Source: Erysipelotrichia bacterium
GTDB lineage: Bacteria; Bacillota_I; Bacilli_A; Erysipelotrichales; Erysipelotrichaceae
Length of the DNA: 17,228 nt
Assembly (NCBI GenBank): GCA_009916335.1
Contig: SAAR01000032.1
Span: 1 to 17,228, forward strand
Direction of reading: 5' to 3'
Shown: positions 1 through 6,837 of the stretch, piece by piece
Layout: each line of letters starts with the position of its first letter
Numbering within the stretch: the stretch's first letter is position 1
Notes under the pieces: generated by a model
What the model saw: the letters and a program-made list of their open reading frames with translations, nothing else
Told to the model about the DNA's origin: nothing
Databases searched by the model: none
Made by a program: the position numbers and the translations under genes

Positions 1-351
1 GTATAAAAAATTAGTATACGTTGAAGTAGAGCGATCTTCCATGATAATGCGTGTCGATGCAATGCCTTGTTTGATTAAATACATTTTCATTGCCATTGCC
101 TCACTCATCGTTTCATTTGCTCCTTGTCCCCCTGATACAACAATTTGTACCTCAGGATATCTTTGTGCATAATAAAGTGCTTGTTTTAATCTTCGCTTTA
201 AAGCACTGCTAATTTGATCCCCATACAAACCAGCTCCTAATACAATCATCACATCACAAGCAACATCATCACGTTTTCTACCATAAAAATAAATGAATCC
301 TTCAAGGAATAGCTCACATATGAGCAATGCAACTAAGCTATAAACAATCAT
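1..351 (-). CDS. DUF218 (YdcF/SanA-like) protein, partial
   Basis: This is the first 117 codons of a gene that runs off the left edge. The ATG at 349-351 follows an AGGAGG at 358-363. The protein opens with a hydrophobic segment (MIVYSLVALLICELFLEGF), then has DVMIVLGAG, an Arg/Leu-rich helix (ALKRRLKQAL), QIVVSGGQG and EDRSTSTYTNF. The order VLGAG, VSGGQG, then ST-x-T-x-x-N is the usual layout of the DUF218 family (YdcF, SanA, ElyC), envelope-associated proteins whose enzymatic role is poorly defined. A single N-terminal membrane anchor with the domain outside or at the membrane is inferred. The C-terminus is outside the window, so completeness cannot be judged. Confidence 0.8.
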   Translation of the reverse strand, partial: MIVYSLVALLICELFLEGFIYFYGRKRDDVACDVMIVLGAGLYGDQISSALKRRLKQALYYAQRYPEVQIVVSGGQGANETMSEAMAMKMYLIKQGIASTRIIMEDRSTSTYTNFLY

Positions 352-373
352 CTCTATCCTCCTGTGTGATACC

Positions 374-392
374 ATTATACACAATATGTGTA
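374..392 (-). promoter_or_regulatory. Putative -10 box and inverted repeat upstream of the DUF218 gene
   Basis: A minus-strand TATAAT lies at 374-379. It overlaps an inverted repeat TACACA-ATA-TGTGTA at 378-392, and no good -35 box is visible. This arrangement would suit an operator over the promoter, but arms this short occur by chance in AT-rich DNA. Confidence 0.35.
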
Positions 393-476
393 AAAATTAG
401 AATGAATGACACTTTCTTTTCTTGCCCTTTTACTAACAACAATCAATAGTCATATATTTCTAGCAACAACCAAGAT

Positions 477-504
477 AAAAAACACATATCAAAAAAGATA
501 TGTG
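477..504 (-). terminator. Intrinsic terminator after the patatin gene
   Basis: A perfect 8-bp stem (CACATATC/GATATGTG, 483-490 with 497-504) has a 6-nt loop and is followed on the minus strand by six T residues (482-477). It starts ten bases past the patatin stop codon and ends that transcription unit. Confidence 0.85.
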
Positions 505-513
505 CTTTCTAGT

Positions 514-1368
514 TTATTCATTAATAAATTTTTTGATGACATCAAGACGAGCGACTGTATCATCATATCCTAACTGAAACCAAGGTGCTAATTTTTCACG
601 ATCATTTGTATAACGTGAAATACCATAATCAGCACTTGGGCGTAACACTAAAGCTTTTCCTTCTTTTTCTAACGCTTTTACTTTTGCCCATTGCTTTTCA
701 TAATTTAAATGTCTAACTTTTAAATCACGAGCCACATGAGGATAGTTACGATATAATATCTTCGCTAAAAAAATCTGCCAATTAGGTGCTGGTTTTCTAA
801 CATAATTTTCTTCCTTCGTAGAAATAAAAATATGTTTATCATTGCCTGCACGAATGCTTTGTTCAATCGAAATCATATCGACTAAACCAGCGTCCATATA
901 CATCTTCCCATGAAATTGATAAGGTTTCGCCAACATCAATAAAGCACACGCTGCTTTGACTAATGTTTGTTTTTCATCTAAATAGTCCTTAGAAAAATAT
1001 TCTACCTTTCCTGCTTCAATATCATATAACCCTATATCTAGCTTTGTATCACTTTCATAAAACGCTTTATAATCTAGTGGTGCATGTTCTTCAATATAAC
1101 GACATGTTTCTTCAATACCAAATAAACCATGCTCTTTAAGTAAAGGACGCCAACCGATTGCCCCTGGATTCGATGCAGAACCGATTCCTGTTACAGCAAA
1201 ACGTTCACTTTGTCTGGATACATAAGGTAATAAATTTTCTGCTCCTGCACTAATTCCTACACAATAAGGAAACAATAAATCATGATCGACGAGTGCTTTT
1301 AATGCTCCTGATGTATACGCACCTTTCGTACCTCCACCTTCACATATCAAACCTATTTTATGTTTCAT
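514..1368 (-). CDS. Patatin-like phospholipase family protein (YjjU/RssA type)
   Basis: A 284-residue soluble protein with the patatin serine-hydrolase signatures. The oxyanion-hole glycine motif is EGGGTKGAYTSG (residues 10-21). The nucleophile elbow GISAG has Ser40. The catalytic Asp159 sits in MDAG, where the family more often has DGG. Residues after the elbow (PYVSRQ) resemble the YjjU branch. Members are lipid acyl hydrolases acting on membrane or free lipids; the substrate here is unknown. No signal peptide is seen, so it is cytoplasmic or peripheral. The ATG has GAGGTG upstream. It lies 55 bases behind cardiolipin synthase and also has its own promoter, so it may be transcribed with cls or alone. 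Confidence 0.9.
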   Translation of the reverse strand: MKHKIGLICEGGGTKGAYTSGALKALVDHDLLFPYCVGISAGAENLLPYVSRQSERFAVTGIGSASNPGAIGWRPLLKEHGLFGIEETCRYIEEHAPLDYKAFYESDTKLDIGLYDIEAGKVEYFSKDYLDEKQTLVKAACALLMLAKPYQFHGKMYMDAGLVDMISIEQSIRAGNDKHIFISTKEENYVRKPAPNWQIFLAKILYRNYPHVARDLKVRHLNYEKQWAKVKALEKEGKALVLRPSADYGISRYTNDREKLAPWFQLGYDDTVARLDVIKKFINE

Positions 1369-1389
1369 CTTTTCACCTCAACATTAAAC

Positions 1390-1417
1390 ATTATACAAAT
1401 TTTAATTAAAAATACAA
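1390..1417 (-). promoter_or_regulatory. Promoter of the patatin gene
   Basis: In the cls-patatin gap the minus strand carries TTGTAT (1412-1417), a 16-bp spacer and TATAAT (1390-1395), about 20 bases upstream of the start codon. This would allow transcription independent of the cls operon. Confidence 0.6.
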
Positions 1418-1423
1418 TAAATT

Positions 1424-2968
1424 TTACATTAATGGTGCTAAAAGATTTAAAACAGCACGAATCATACGCACTGGTAATTTCACTTTCATACAATCATTAT
1501 ATGTAATTTCTTGTGATATTTTTATCGTTTTTAAATAATCTTCTTTGACAGATTGTATTAAAGAACTCTTATAAAACCAGACACCACACTCATAATGCAA
1601 ATAGTAACTTCGATAATCCATATTTGTCGTTCCTACAATCGCATACTTATCATCGGCGACAAATGTTTTCGCATGGACAAACCCTGGTGTATATTCATAA
1701 ATTCTAACACCATGTTTAGTAAGTTCTGTATAGTTATGTCTTGTGAGTGCAAAAACGTACCATTTATCAGGAATATGTGGTACTAAAATACGCACATCGA
1801 CACCGTTTTTACTAGCTAAAATCAAACTTGTTTTCGTTTCCTGATCTAATACTAGATAAGGAGTCGTAATATAAATATAATCACTTGCATTGTTGATGAT
1901 ATTAATATGTGTTGATTCTCCTACATTTTCATCATCTGTTGGGGAATCGGAAAAAGGCTGTACATACCCATCGGATTCAATATGATCGAAACTATGACTC
2001 GGTAAACGAAATTTATTATAATCATCTTTATTTTGTCTCTTTTCATCAAAGTTCCAAAACTGTAAGAACATCAAAGTGAAACTCCATACACCTTCTCCTT
2101 CAATTAAACAACCACAATCCTTCCAATGACCAAAACGATTAATTTTATTAATATATTCATCGGCAATATTAATACCACCTGTCATCGCCACTCGTCCATC
2201 GACAACTAATATTTTACGGTGATCACGATTATTCATCTGTATGGCTAATTTTGGTTTAATCGGATTAAAGACTTTTGTTTTAATTCCCATCTCATTTAAT
2301 GTTAAGTGATACTCTGGTTCAAAGGTTGTAATCGTACCAAAATCATCATATATTAAACGGACATCAACTCCCTCTTCTACCTTTTGTTTTAAAATATCTA
2401 AAATTGTTGTCCACATATAACCATAATCAATGATAAAAAACTCCATGAAGATAAATGACTTTGCACTTCTCAATTGTTTAATCATCTCTTCAAACTGTTC
2501 TTCCCCAATGGAAAAAAACTTTGTACTTGTATGTTTATAAATAGGAAACTGACTCGCATTAGAAATATATCGTGATTGCTTTAATGCATTCGCATCATTT
2601 TCTTTCAAATCTTTTAATATTTCAACTTCTTTATCTAAATAACGATTCATCGTTTTTGCTAATTCACTATCCCGTACACGCAATGCCTTAGGCACTTTTT
2701 TAGCACCAAAGACAAAGTACATCAAACAGCCAAGTACAGGAGATACTAAAATTAACATAATCCATGTTAAACGATAGGTTGGATTATCTGGTCTAGCTGC
2801 AATATAAATCGCTAAAATAATAGACAATGTTCTAAAGAAATTATTAACAGGTATACTATATTCATTTAAAAGCATTGCAGGAAGCATCAAAATAGCAAAC
2901 TGTGCAATAATTAACACTGCCACAATAAACAGTTTATTCGATAATAATTTGAACAGTTTCTTCAACAT
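1424..2968 (-). CDS. cls: Cardiolipin synthase
   Basis: A 514-residue membrane enzyme that condenses phosphatidylglycerol (or related lipids) to cardiolipin. The N-terminus has membrane segments at about 13-35 and 68-88 with a PLDc_N-type linker. Two phospholipase D HKD motifs follow: H250-x-K252 with D257 (HRKILVVDG) and H432-x-K434 with D439 (HAKTFVADD), each followed by a Gly/Asn-rich stretch (TGGINIAD, GTTNMDYRS). Length and architecture match the ClsA type of Bacillota. The ATG follows AGGAGG with good spacing. It starts 17 bases after the stop of the M28-like gene, so the two are almost surely co-transcribed, and the patatin gene follows. All key residues are present. Confidence 0.95.
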   Translation of the reverse strand: MLKKLFKLLSNKLFIVAVLIIAQFAILMLPAMLLNEYSIPVNNFFRTLSIILAIYIAARPDNPTYRLTWIMLILVSPVLGCLMYFVFGAKKVPKALRVRDSELAKTMNRYLDKEVEILKDLKENDANALKQSRYISNASQFPIYKHTSTKFFSIGEEQFEEMIKQLRSAKSFIFMEFFIIDYGYMWTTILDILKQKVEEGVDVRLIYDDFGTITTFEPEYHLTLNEMGIKTKVFNPIKPKLAIQMNNRDHRKILVVDGRVAMTGGINIADEYINKINRFGHWKDCGCLIEGEGVWSFTLMFLQFWNFDEKRQNKDDYNKFRLPSHSFDHIESDGYVQPFSDSPTDDENVGESTHINIINNASDYIYITTPYLVLDQETKTSLILASKNGVDVRILVPHIPDKWYVFALTRHNYTELTKHGVRIYEYTPGFVHAKTFVADDKYAIVGTTNMDYRSYYLHYECGVWFYKSSLIQSVKEDYLKTIKISQEITYNDCMKVKLPVRMIRAVLNLLAPLM

Positions 2969-2985
2969 AATTCTTCCTCCTGTTT

Positions 2986-3921
2986 CTATTTTAAATAATT
3001 GAGCAACAATTGTTTTACATCATCTAAAATCGCTTCCTCATAGCTTACATCTTTACTTGTACATAAGCCTTTTACTACCAACTCATTATTGAGTAATTCC
3101 CCACTACTAATCATCATCGCATTATCTAAATGATCCATCGGTAATTGCATACAAGCAGTATGATCCAATACTCTTTGTTCTACTGGATAAGTACCTTTGT
3201 GTTTCTTAATCATGTCCAAGACTTCTTTACGTTTTTCTTTACGATAGGCAATACTGATGCGATCTCCTTTACCAATACAATATAAAATAATTTTATTCGG
3301 TTTACGATTAATGGAATGTAAAAACTGTTCTAATGCTTCACTCCCTTGCATCTTTAATGTATTCGCATCACTAAAGACAAACGCTACTTCTTTTCGAGAA
3401 GATGCACTTAAACTTTCTGCCACCTCATATGCTAACGCAATAGAAGTATCTACACGAACTGCATTGTGTGCATTGGCAAACCCTCTAAAAATCATCTGCA
3501 TTAAAAAGGCTAAGTAGACTAATGCAATTATAAAAATTACATTTTGTGCCTTAATGGCAAACATATTTGGCAATACATAAACAATCGCTAATAAAATAAC
3601 ATAGGCGATAATTAATGGCATATAATAGGGAACAAAGTTTTTCTTCATCGCCATATCCCCATTTTGTGCGTAAAACTTATAGTTAGGCCATAACACTTTC
3701 TTAGGTGTATCATACGGTACAACAATTATATTTTTGGCAGTTTTAAAATTACCAATCAAAATATTGTGTACTTTTTTCATTCCTACTTTTCGTGTATCTA
3801 CCATTCCCTTATAACCTAATGGTTCATAATCATGAATCAATTGTTCTGCGTATGCTAATTTACTACGTTTATTAAAACGTATTTTTTGTTTCATATATTT
3901 TTCAAGATTTTCTTTTTTCAT
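2986..3921 (-). CDS. Membrane protein resembling an M28 peptidase that has lost its metal ligands
   Basis: A 311-residue protein I cannot name. I chose the ATG at 3921 because GGAGG precedes it and a promoter lies just upstream; the frame stays open to 4053, but those codons overlap that promoter. Two membrane helices (about 99-118 and 127-146) interrupt an aminopeptidase-like order of motifs: VVPYDT (67-72) where M28 enzymes have HxD, HNA (152-154) at the NDN position, FVFSDANTLKMQGSEAL (181-196) where the family has a DAEE motif, ILYCIGKGD (212-220) for NLDMIGRGD, and LCTSKD (286-291) for YHTPKD, then a Leu-rich C-terminal helix. The expected zinc ligands read P, H, N/T, Y and C, so it is probably a catalytically dead relative. 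It heads the operon with cls. The family assignment comes from motif order by eye only. Confidence 0.7.
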   Translation of the reverse strand: MKKENLEKYMKQKIRFNKRSKLAYAEQLIHDYEPLGYKGMVDTRKVGMKKVHNILIGNFKTAKNIIVVPYDTPKKVLWPNYKFYAQNGDMAMKKNFVPYYMPLIIAYVILLAIVYVLPNMFAIKAQNVIFIIALVYLAFLMQMIFRGFANAHNAVRVDTSIALAYEVAESLSASSRKEVAFVFSDANTLKMQGSEALEQFLHSINRKPNKIILYCIGKGDRISIAYRKEKRKEVLDMIKKHKGTYPVEQRVLDHTACMQLPMDHLDNAMMISSGELLNNELVVKGLCTSKDVSYEEAILDDVKQLLLNYLK

Positions 3922-3945
3922 TGTATCCTCCAAAATAATAGTATC

Positions 3946-3974
3946 ATTATACAACAAAATATACTTGAAGTAAA
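3946..3974 (-). promoter_or_regulatory. Promoter of the M28-like/cls operon
   Basis: The minus strand shows TTTACT (3969-3974), a 17-bp spacer and TATAAT (3946-3951), 25 bases before the chosen ATG. Its position argues against the longer reading of the downstream gene. Confidence 0.7.
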
Positions 3975-4030
3975 AAATATCCAGTGATTTTTTAATAATT
4001 TGTAAGCTTTCAACAGCTAAATTTAAGCAA

Positions 4031-4055
4031 ATAAAAAAGTGCCATTTTGACACTT
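4031..4055 (-). terminator. Intrinsic terminator after niaX
   Basis: A 7-bp stem with one G-U pair (4037-4043 with 4049-4055) is followed on the minus strand by TTTTTTAT. It lies 14 bases past the niaX stop codon. Confidence 0.75.
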
Positions 4056-4068
4056 ACTTTACAAATCT

Positions 4069-4620
4069 TTATACCAACACTTCTTTAATAACAGATACTT
4101 TGGCAATTGATGGACTTTTTACAATCACTTTCCATACAGCGACAGCAATCGCAAAATCAACACAACTGTGTACTAGTGTACCAAAACCTACTAGTACCAT
4201 AACATTGTACATAAAGGTTGTTGTGATACCATAGAAAACAGTAGAAACAATCACTTCCCCTACTGCATGAATCACACCAGTAAACAAAGCAAATAAAATT
4301 AATGAACTTAATTTTTTCATTGTTTCTGGTTTTTTCTTTAAGATGATAGCCCCAATCATTACAAAGATTACTTGTGATAAGGCACGCATAACAACCACCA
4401 ATGGAAATCCACCTAAGAAGAAACCGATCGTTGCCCCTAATTCAACGCTTAAAGCGACAGAAGGTGAGATAAACATCGCAATGATAATTGCCACATGAGA
4501 TGCTAGTGTAAACGATGCTGGTTCCATGATTACCTTTAATGGTGAAAACATTGGAATTAAAATGGCAATTGCCATCAACATTGCAGATAAAGCCATTTGA
4601 TATACATTTTTATTTGTCAT
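4069..4620 (-). CDS. niaX: ECF transporter S component, probable niacin transporter NiaX
   Basis: A 183-residue hydrophobic protein with about five or six membrane helices and no ATPase domain. The segment SFTLASHVAIIIAMFISP, then VELGATIGFFLGGFP and RALSQVIFVMIGA, has the look of the NiaX branch of energy-coupling-factor substrate-binding subunits. These pair with a shared EcfA/A'/T module encoded elsewhere to import niacin. Support comes from context: the NiaR repressor is encoded 1.7 kb away, and this gene has a consensus promoter covered by a 40-bp palindrome. Its SD (AAGGGAG) is followed by AATGAATT and the ATG. It is monocistronic, with its own terminator. Substrate identity is inferred; another vitamin remains possible. 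Confidence 0.72.
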   Translation of the reverse strand: MTNKNVYQMALSAMLMAIAILIPMFSPLKVIMEPASFTLASHVAIIIAMFISPSVALSVELGATIGFFLGGFPLVVVMRALSQVIFVMIGAIILKKKPETMKKLSSLILFALFTGVIHAVGEVIVSTVFYGITTTFMYNVMVLVGFGTLVHSCVDFAIAVAVWKVIVKSPSIAKVSVIKEVLV

Positions 4621-4634
4621 AATTCATTCTCCCT

Positions 4635-4697
4635 TATAATATATACATGTGTCATGACACATGTATATATTATAGTGATTGCATCTATGCTTGTCAA
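4635..4697 (-). promoter_or_regulatory. Consensus promoter of niaX with a 40-bp palindromic operator (probable NiaR site)
   Basis: On the minus strand TTGACA (4692-4697), 17 bp and TATAAT (4669-4674) give a textbook sigma-A promoter. A perfect 40-bp palindrome at 4635-4674 includes the -10 box, the expected start site and the leader down to the SD; its centre reads GTGTCATGACAC. Binding of a dimeric repressor here would block initiation. NiaR is the obvious candidate because its gene is nearby and its known regulon is niacin uptake and NAD synthesis. The palindrome core can also fold as a hairpin in the leader RNA. Confidence 0.8.
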
Positions 4698-4736
4698 TAA
4701 AAAAAGCGATGAGTGATATACTTATCATTCACAGCG
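4697..4736 (-). terminator. Probable terminator after the bPH_4 gene
   Basis: An imperfect hairpin (TGAATGATA with TATCACTCA, one mismatch, extended by CGC/GCG-type pairs) is followed on the minus strand by seven T residues, starting 14 bases after the stop of the upstream gene. It abuts the niaX -35 box. Confidence 0.6.
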
Positions 4737-4750
4737 TTTACAGTCGTTCA

Positions 4751-5161
4751 TTATTTTGTTTTCTTGTAATTAAGTGCTTTTATAAAAGCATCATTATCTT
4801 TTAAAGAAACATAAAAATCTTGATCTTTTGTAACAATATAAATACGATCTAGTGAATTTGCACTAGCAGCAATAGGATTGTTGCTTTTTTCAATCCTTAT
4901 AATATCGCTTAACATGATTTTTTCTTTTGAAAAACCATAATAAAAGATAAAATAATCATCATATAATTCAATCCGATTTCTTCCCATCACTGGTATCCAA
5001 ATCAAATTGCAAGCATAATAAACAAGCCAAAACAAAATTGCCCATGGATTAGATATAAGTATCGAATCAGGGTTAAAAAAACAAATGATAATCGGCACTA
5101 AATTAAACAGTGCAAAAATGATAATTAACCAGATCGCATTTTTACCAATATACGTTTCCAT
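4751..5161 (-). CDS. Membrane-anchored bacterial PH-domain (bPH_4/YyaB-like) protein
   Basis: A 136-residue protein with two N-terminal membrane helices (about 8-28 and 38-58) and a cytoplasmic C-terminal domain. That domain runs RNRIELYDDYFIFYYGF, then IMLSDIIRIEKSNNPIAASANSLDRIYIV and FIKAL. The NP...SLDRI pattern after a short Gly-containing turn is typical of the bPH_4 (formerly DUF1200) pleckstrin-like fold. No biochemical role is established for these proteins that I can assign. The ATG at 5161 sits six bases after AGGAGG; a GTG just before it is too close to the SD. It is 67 bases behind the flavodoxin gene and has a terminator of its own. Confidence 0.75.
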   Translation of the reverse strand: METYIGKNAIWLIIIFALFNLVPIIICFFNPDSILISNPWAILFWLVYYACNLIWIPVMGRNRIELYDDYFIFYYGFSKEKIMLSDIIRIEKSNNPIAASANSLDRIYIVTKDQDFYVSLKDNDAFIKALNYKKTK

Positions 5162-5228
5162 CACTTACCTCCTTTTTGTTAAATCATGAACAAAATACTA
5201 TTTAGCATTGAATATACTCAATCAATCC

Positions 5229-5729
5229 CTACAAATAACTAGGATCACACCAATCACACACTTGTCCAACTGCACTCATTAACGCTTTCTCCCATACTTC
5301 ATAATCACAAGCGTCTTTTTTTGCCACGACCTTTTGCAACATCTTACATAGCGTGCGATCTTTAAATGTCATTTTTTCTTCATTCCATGCCCCTCGACAA
5401 TAGAAACAAGCAACATCTTTTAAATCTGCTTTCAAATTATGCTCTTTGACTTGTTGGAAAGCACTCTCTTCATAAGGAGAAGCCCCAACACAGAAAATAC
5501 ATACTTTTTTATCTTTCAGCAATGCATAATACTTCTTTAAAAAAGATAACCCTGCAATCCCTGATGCATAAATACCACCACCTAAAATGATGACATCATA
5601 TTTACACACTACTTCTATTTTTGCTTTCTTAGTTTCTATACAATCAAACCCTGTTGCCGCTTGTAGCCATTGTGCATACTTTTTAGTTGCTCCATATTTT
5701 GATTGATATAAGATTATTCCTTTTTTCAC
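5229..5729 (-). CDS. Flavodoxin-domain protein
   Basis: A 166-residue protein of the Flavodoxin_5 (HemG-like) type. The N-terminal strand and FMN phosphate loop read IILYQSKYGATKKYA (residues 5-19), and the second flavin loop is IILGGGIYASG (about 47-57). These proteins bind FMN non-covalently and act in low-potential electron transfer; the partner here is unknown. Several cysteines lie in the C-terminal half, including CFYC and a terminal CDWC. It uses a GTG start with AAGGAG seven bases upstream, and that SD lies in the gap to the preceding XRE gene, whose stop codon is 11 bases away. The pair is a two-gene operon in which the regulator probably controls the flavodoxin. Confidence 0.85.
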   Translation of the reverse strand: MKKGIILYQSKYGATKKYAQWLQAATGFDCIETKKAKIEVVCKYDVIILGGGIYASGIAGLSFLKKYYALLKDKKVCIFCVGASPYEESAFQQVKEHNLKADLKDVACFYCRGAWNEEKMTFKDRTLCKMLQKVVAKKDACDYEVWEKALMSAVGQVCDWCDPSYL

Positions 5730-5740
5730 AACACTTCTCC

Positions 5741-6208
5741 TTATGATTTTCCTTGTTTTTTACGTTTAAAATATGTTTTCGCTAAAATATCCTTTAATAC
5801 CAACATCGCATCTTGTTCATTATACTGATATGTCGCTTTTAATTCATCTAGCATTTCCTCTATTTGTAAAGTGAATTTAGAAGTATCCACTTCTTTTTGA
5901 TACATCAACAAAACAGGGTATTTCTTTCCCCATGCTTTACGCCAATCAATATTTTCACTCACCTTATCTGGCATACGATCAATCATTTTTTGTACTTCTT
6001 TTACATCTATATCTAACGTAGTTAACGCATTATATGAAACATGATAAATTGTTGCCATTCTTTTTACTTGCAAAGTATCTGGTAGGGTTTCATCACTTTC
6101 CCATTTTGCAATCATTTGTCTTTTAACCCCTAATCGCTCTGCCACTGTTTCTTGTGAAAGACCACTTTTCTTTCTTGCTTGCAATAAGCGATTGCCTAAA
6201 CTCACCAT
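5741..6208 (-). CDS. XRE-family transcriptional regulator
   Basis: A 155-residue DNA-binding protein. The N-terminal helix-turn-helix (about 3-58) reads LGNRLLQARKKSGLSQETVA, then RLGVKRQMIAKWESDETLPD, the standard Cro/cI-type HTH_3 pattern. The C-terminal 95 residues are helical and charged, with no recognised sensor domain. I chose the ATG at 6208, about five bases after AGAGGTG; in-frame GTG codons at 6205 and 6214 are alternatives. It is followed directly by the flavodoxin gene. A TATAAT at 6231-6236 is the probable -10 box. The ligand or signal is unknown. Confidence 0.88.
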   Translation of the reverse strand: MVSLGNRLLQARKKSGLSQETVAERLGVKRQMIAKWESDETLPDTLQVKRMATIYHVSYNALTTLDIDVKEVQKMIDRMPDKVSENIDWRKAWGKKYPVLLMYQKEVDTSKFTLQIEEMLDELKATYQYNEQDAMLVLKDILAKTYFKRKKQGKS

Positions 6209-6230
6209 AAACACCTCTTACCTTCTTATG

Positions 6231-6236
6231 ATTATA
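6231..6236 (-). promoter_or_regulatory. Putative -10 box for the XRE/flavodoxin operon
   Basis: The minus strand has ACTATAATC 22 bases upstream of the XRE start codon. No convincing -35 box is visible, so an activator-dependent or weak promoter is possible. Confidence 0.45.
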
Positions 6237-6274
6237 GTATCACAAAAATATGAGGATCACCATAGCCACTACAC

Positions 6275-6301
6275 AAAGAAAAAAGGGTACTACTACCCCT
6301 T
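6275..6301 (-). terminator. Intrinsic terminator after niaR
   Basis: A hairpin GGGTA-GTAG-TACCC (6285-6289 with 6294-6298), extended by one G-U and two A-T pairs, is followed on the minus strand by a T-rich run. The stem overlaps the niaR stop codon at 6300-6302. Confidence 0.75.
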
Positions 6302-6812
6302 ACTTTTGATACAAATATCCTTTCTTATTTAATTCCTCTACGATCATTTGATATTGTGCATCATCTTTGCATATAATCGTATGCAAATGAACCCCATTAC
6401 TAATCGTACTTAAATTTTTAACTTGCTGTTTTTCACATTGTTCAACAAACTGCATTGCCTCCACACGATTATGAATATGCAAAGCACCAACTAGTTCCCC
6501 ATAGACAGCATGAGAAACAATCACGTTTTCTACTTCTCCACCACAATCAACAATCGTATAAAGCTCATCAAGTGTACCTTTTTCATCATGTAGACAAGCA
6601 AGTACATAGCGATTTTTATTTTCTTCCTTTTGGTATAAATACCCTCTAGGTGTAGCTATAATCGGTTTTTGTGCAGCCCTTAATAACGCTATATCCCCAA
6701 CTATGATCTGTCTACTAACATGAAATTTACTCGCTAATTTACTCGCACTAATTACTTTTTCACTTTGTAAAATTTCTTGTTCAATCGCTTCTCGTCTTTG
6801 CTTTGCGTCCAT
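6300..6812 (-). CDS. niaR: Niacin-responsive transcriptional repressor NiaR (HTH_11 + 3H domain)
   Basis: A 170-residue regulator. Residues 6-52 form a winged HTH of the HTH_11 type (ISASKLASKFHVSRQIIVGDIALLRAAQ). The rest is a 3H domain with its histidines visible: H101 in VSHAVYGELVG, H112/H114 in ALHIHNR, and H142/H144 in GVHLHTI. In the known family (B. subtilis YrxA, Thermotoga TM1602) these bind metal, and niacin is the co-repressor that turns off niacin uptake and NAD synthesis genes. The ATG at 6812 has AGGTGA upstream; the open frame to 6851 would need a TTG and overlaps the ZIP gene. It lies 25 bases behind the ZIP gene and is probably co-transcribed with it. The likely target in this window is the niaX palindrome. 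Confidence 0.9.
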   Translation of the reverse strand: MDAKQRREAIEQEILQSEKVISASKLASKFHVSRQIIVGDIALLRAAQKPIIATPRGYLYQKEENKNRYVLACLHDEKGTLDELYTIVDCGGEVENVIVSHAVYGELVGALHIHNRVEAMQFVEQCEKQQVKNLSTISNGVHLHTIICKDDAQYQMIVEELNKKGYLYQK

Positions 6813-6837
6813 TTTATCACCTGCTACTATTTTAGCA

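Noticed and set aside
3922..4053. N-terminal extension of the M28-like protein
   Set aside because: No SD at the upstream start; the extension overlaps the operon promoter and comes within the niaX terminator.
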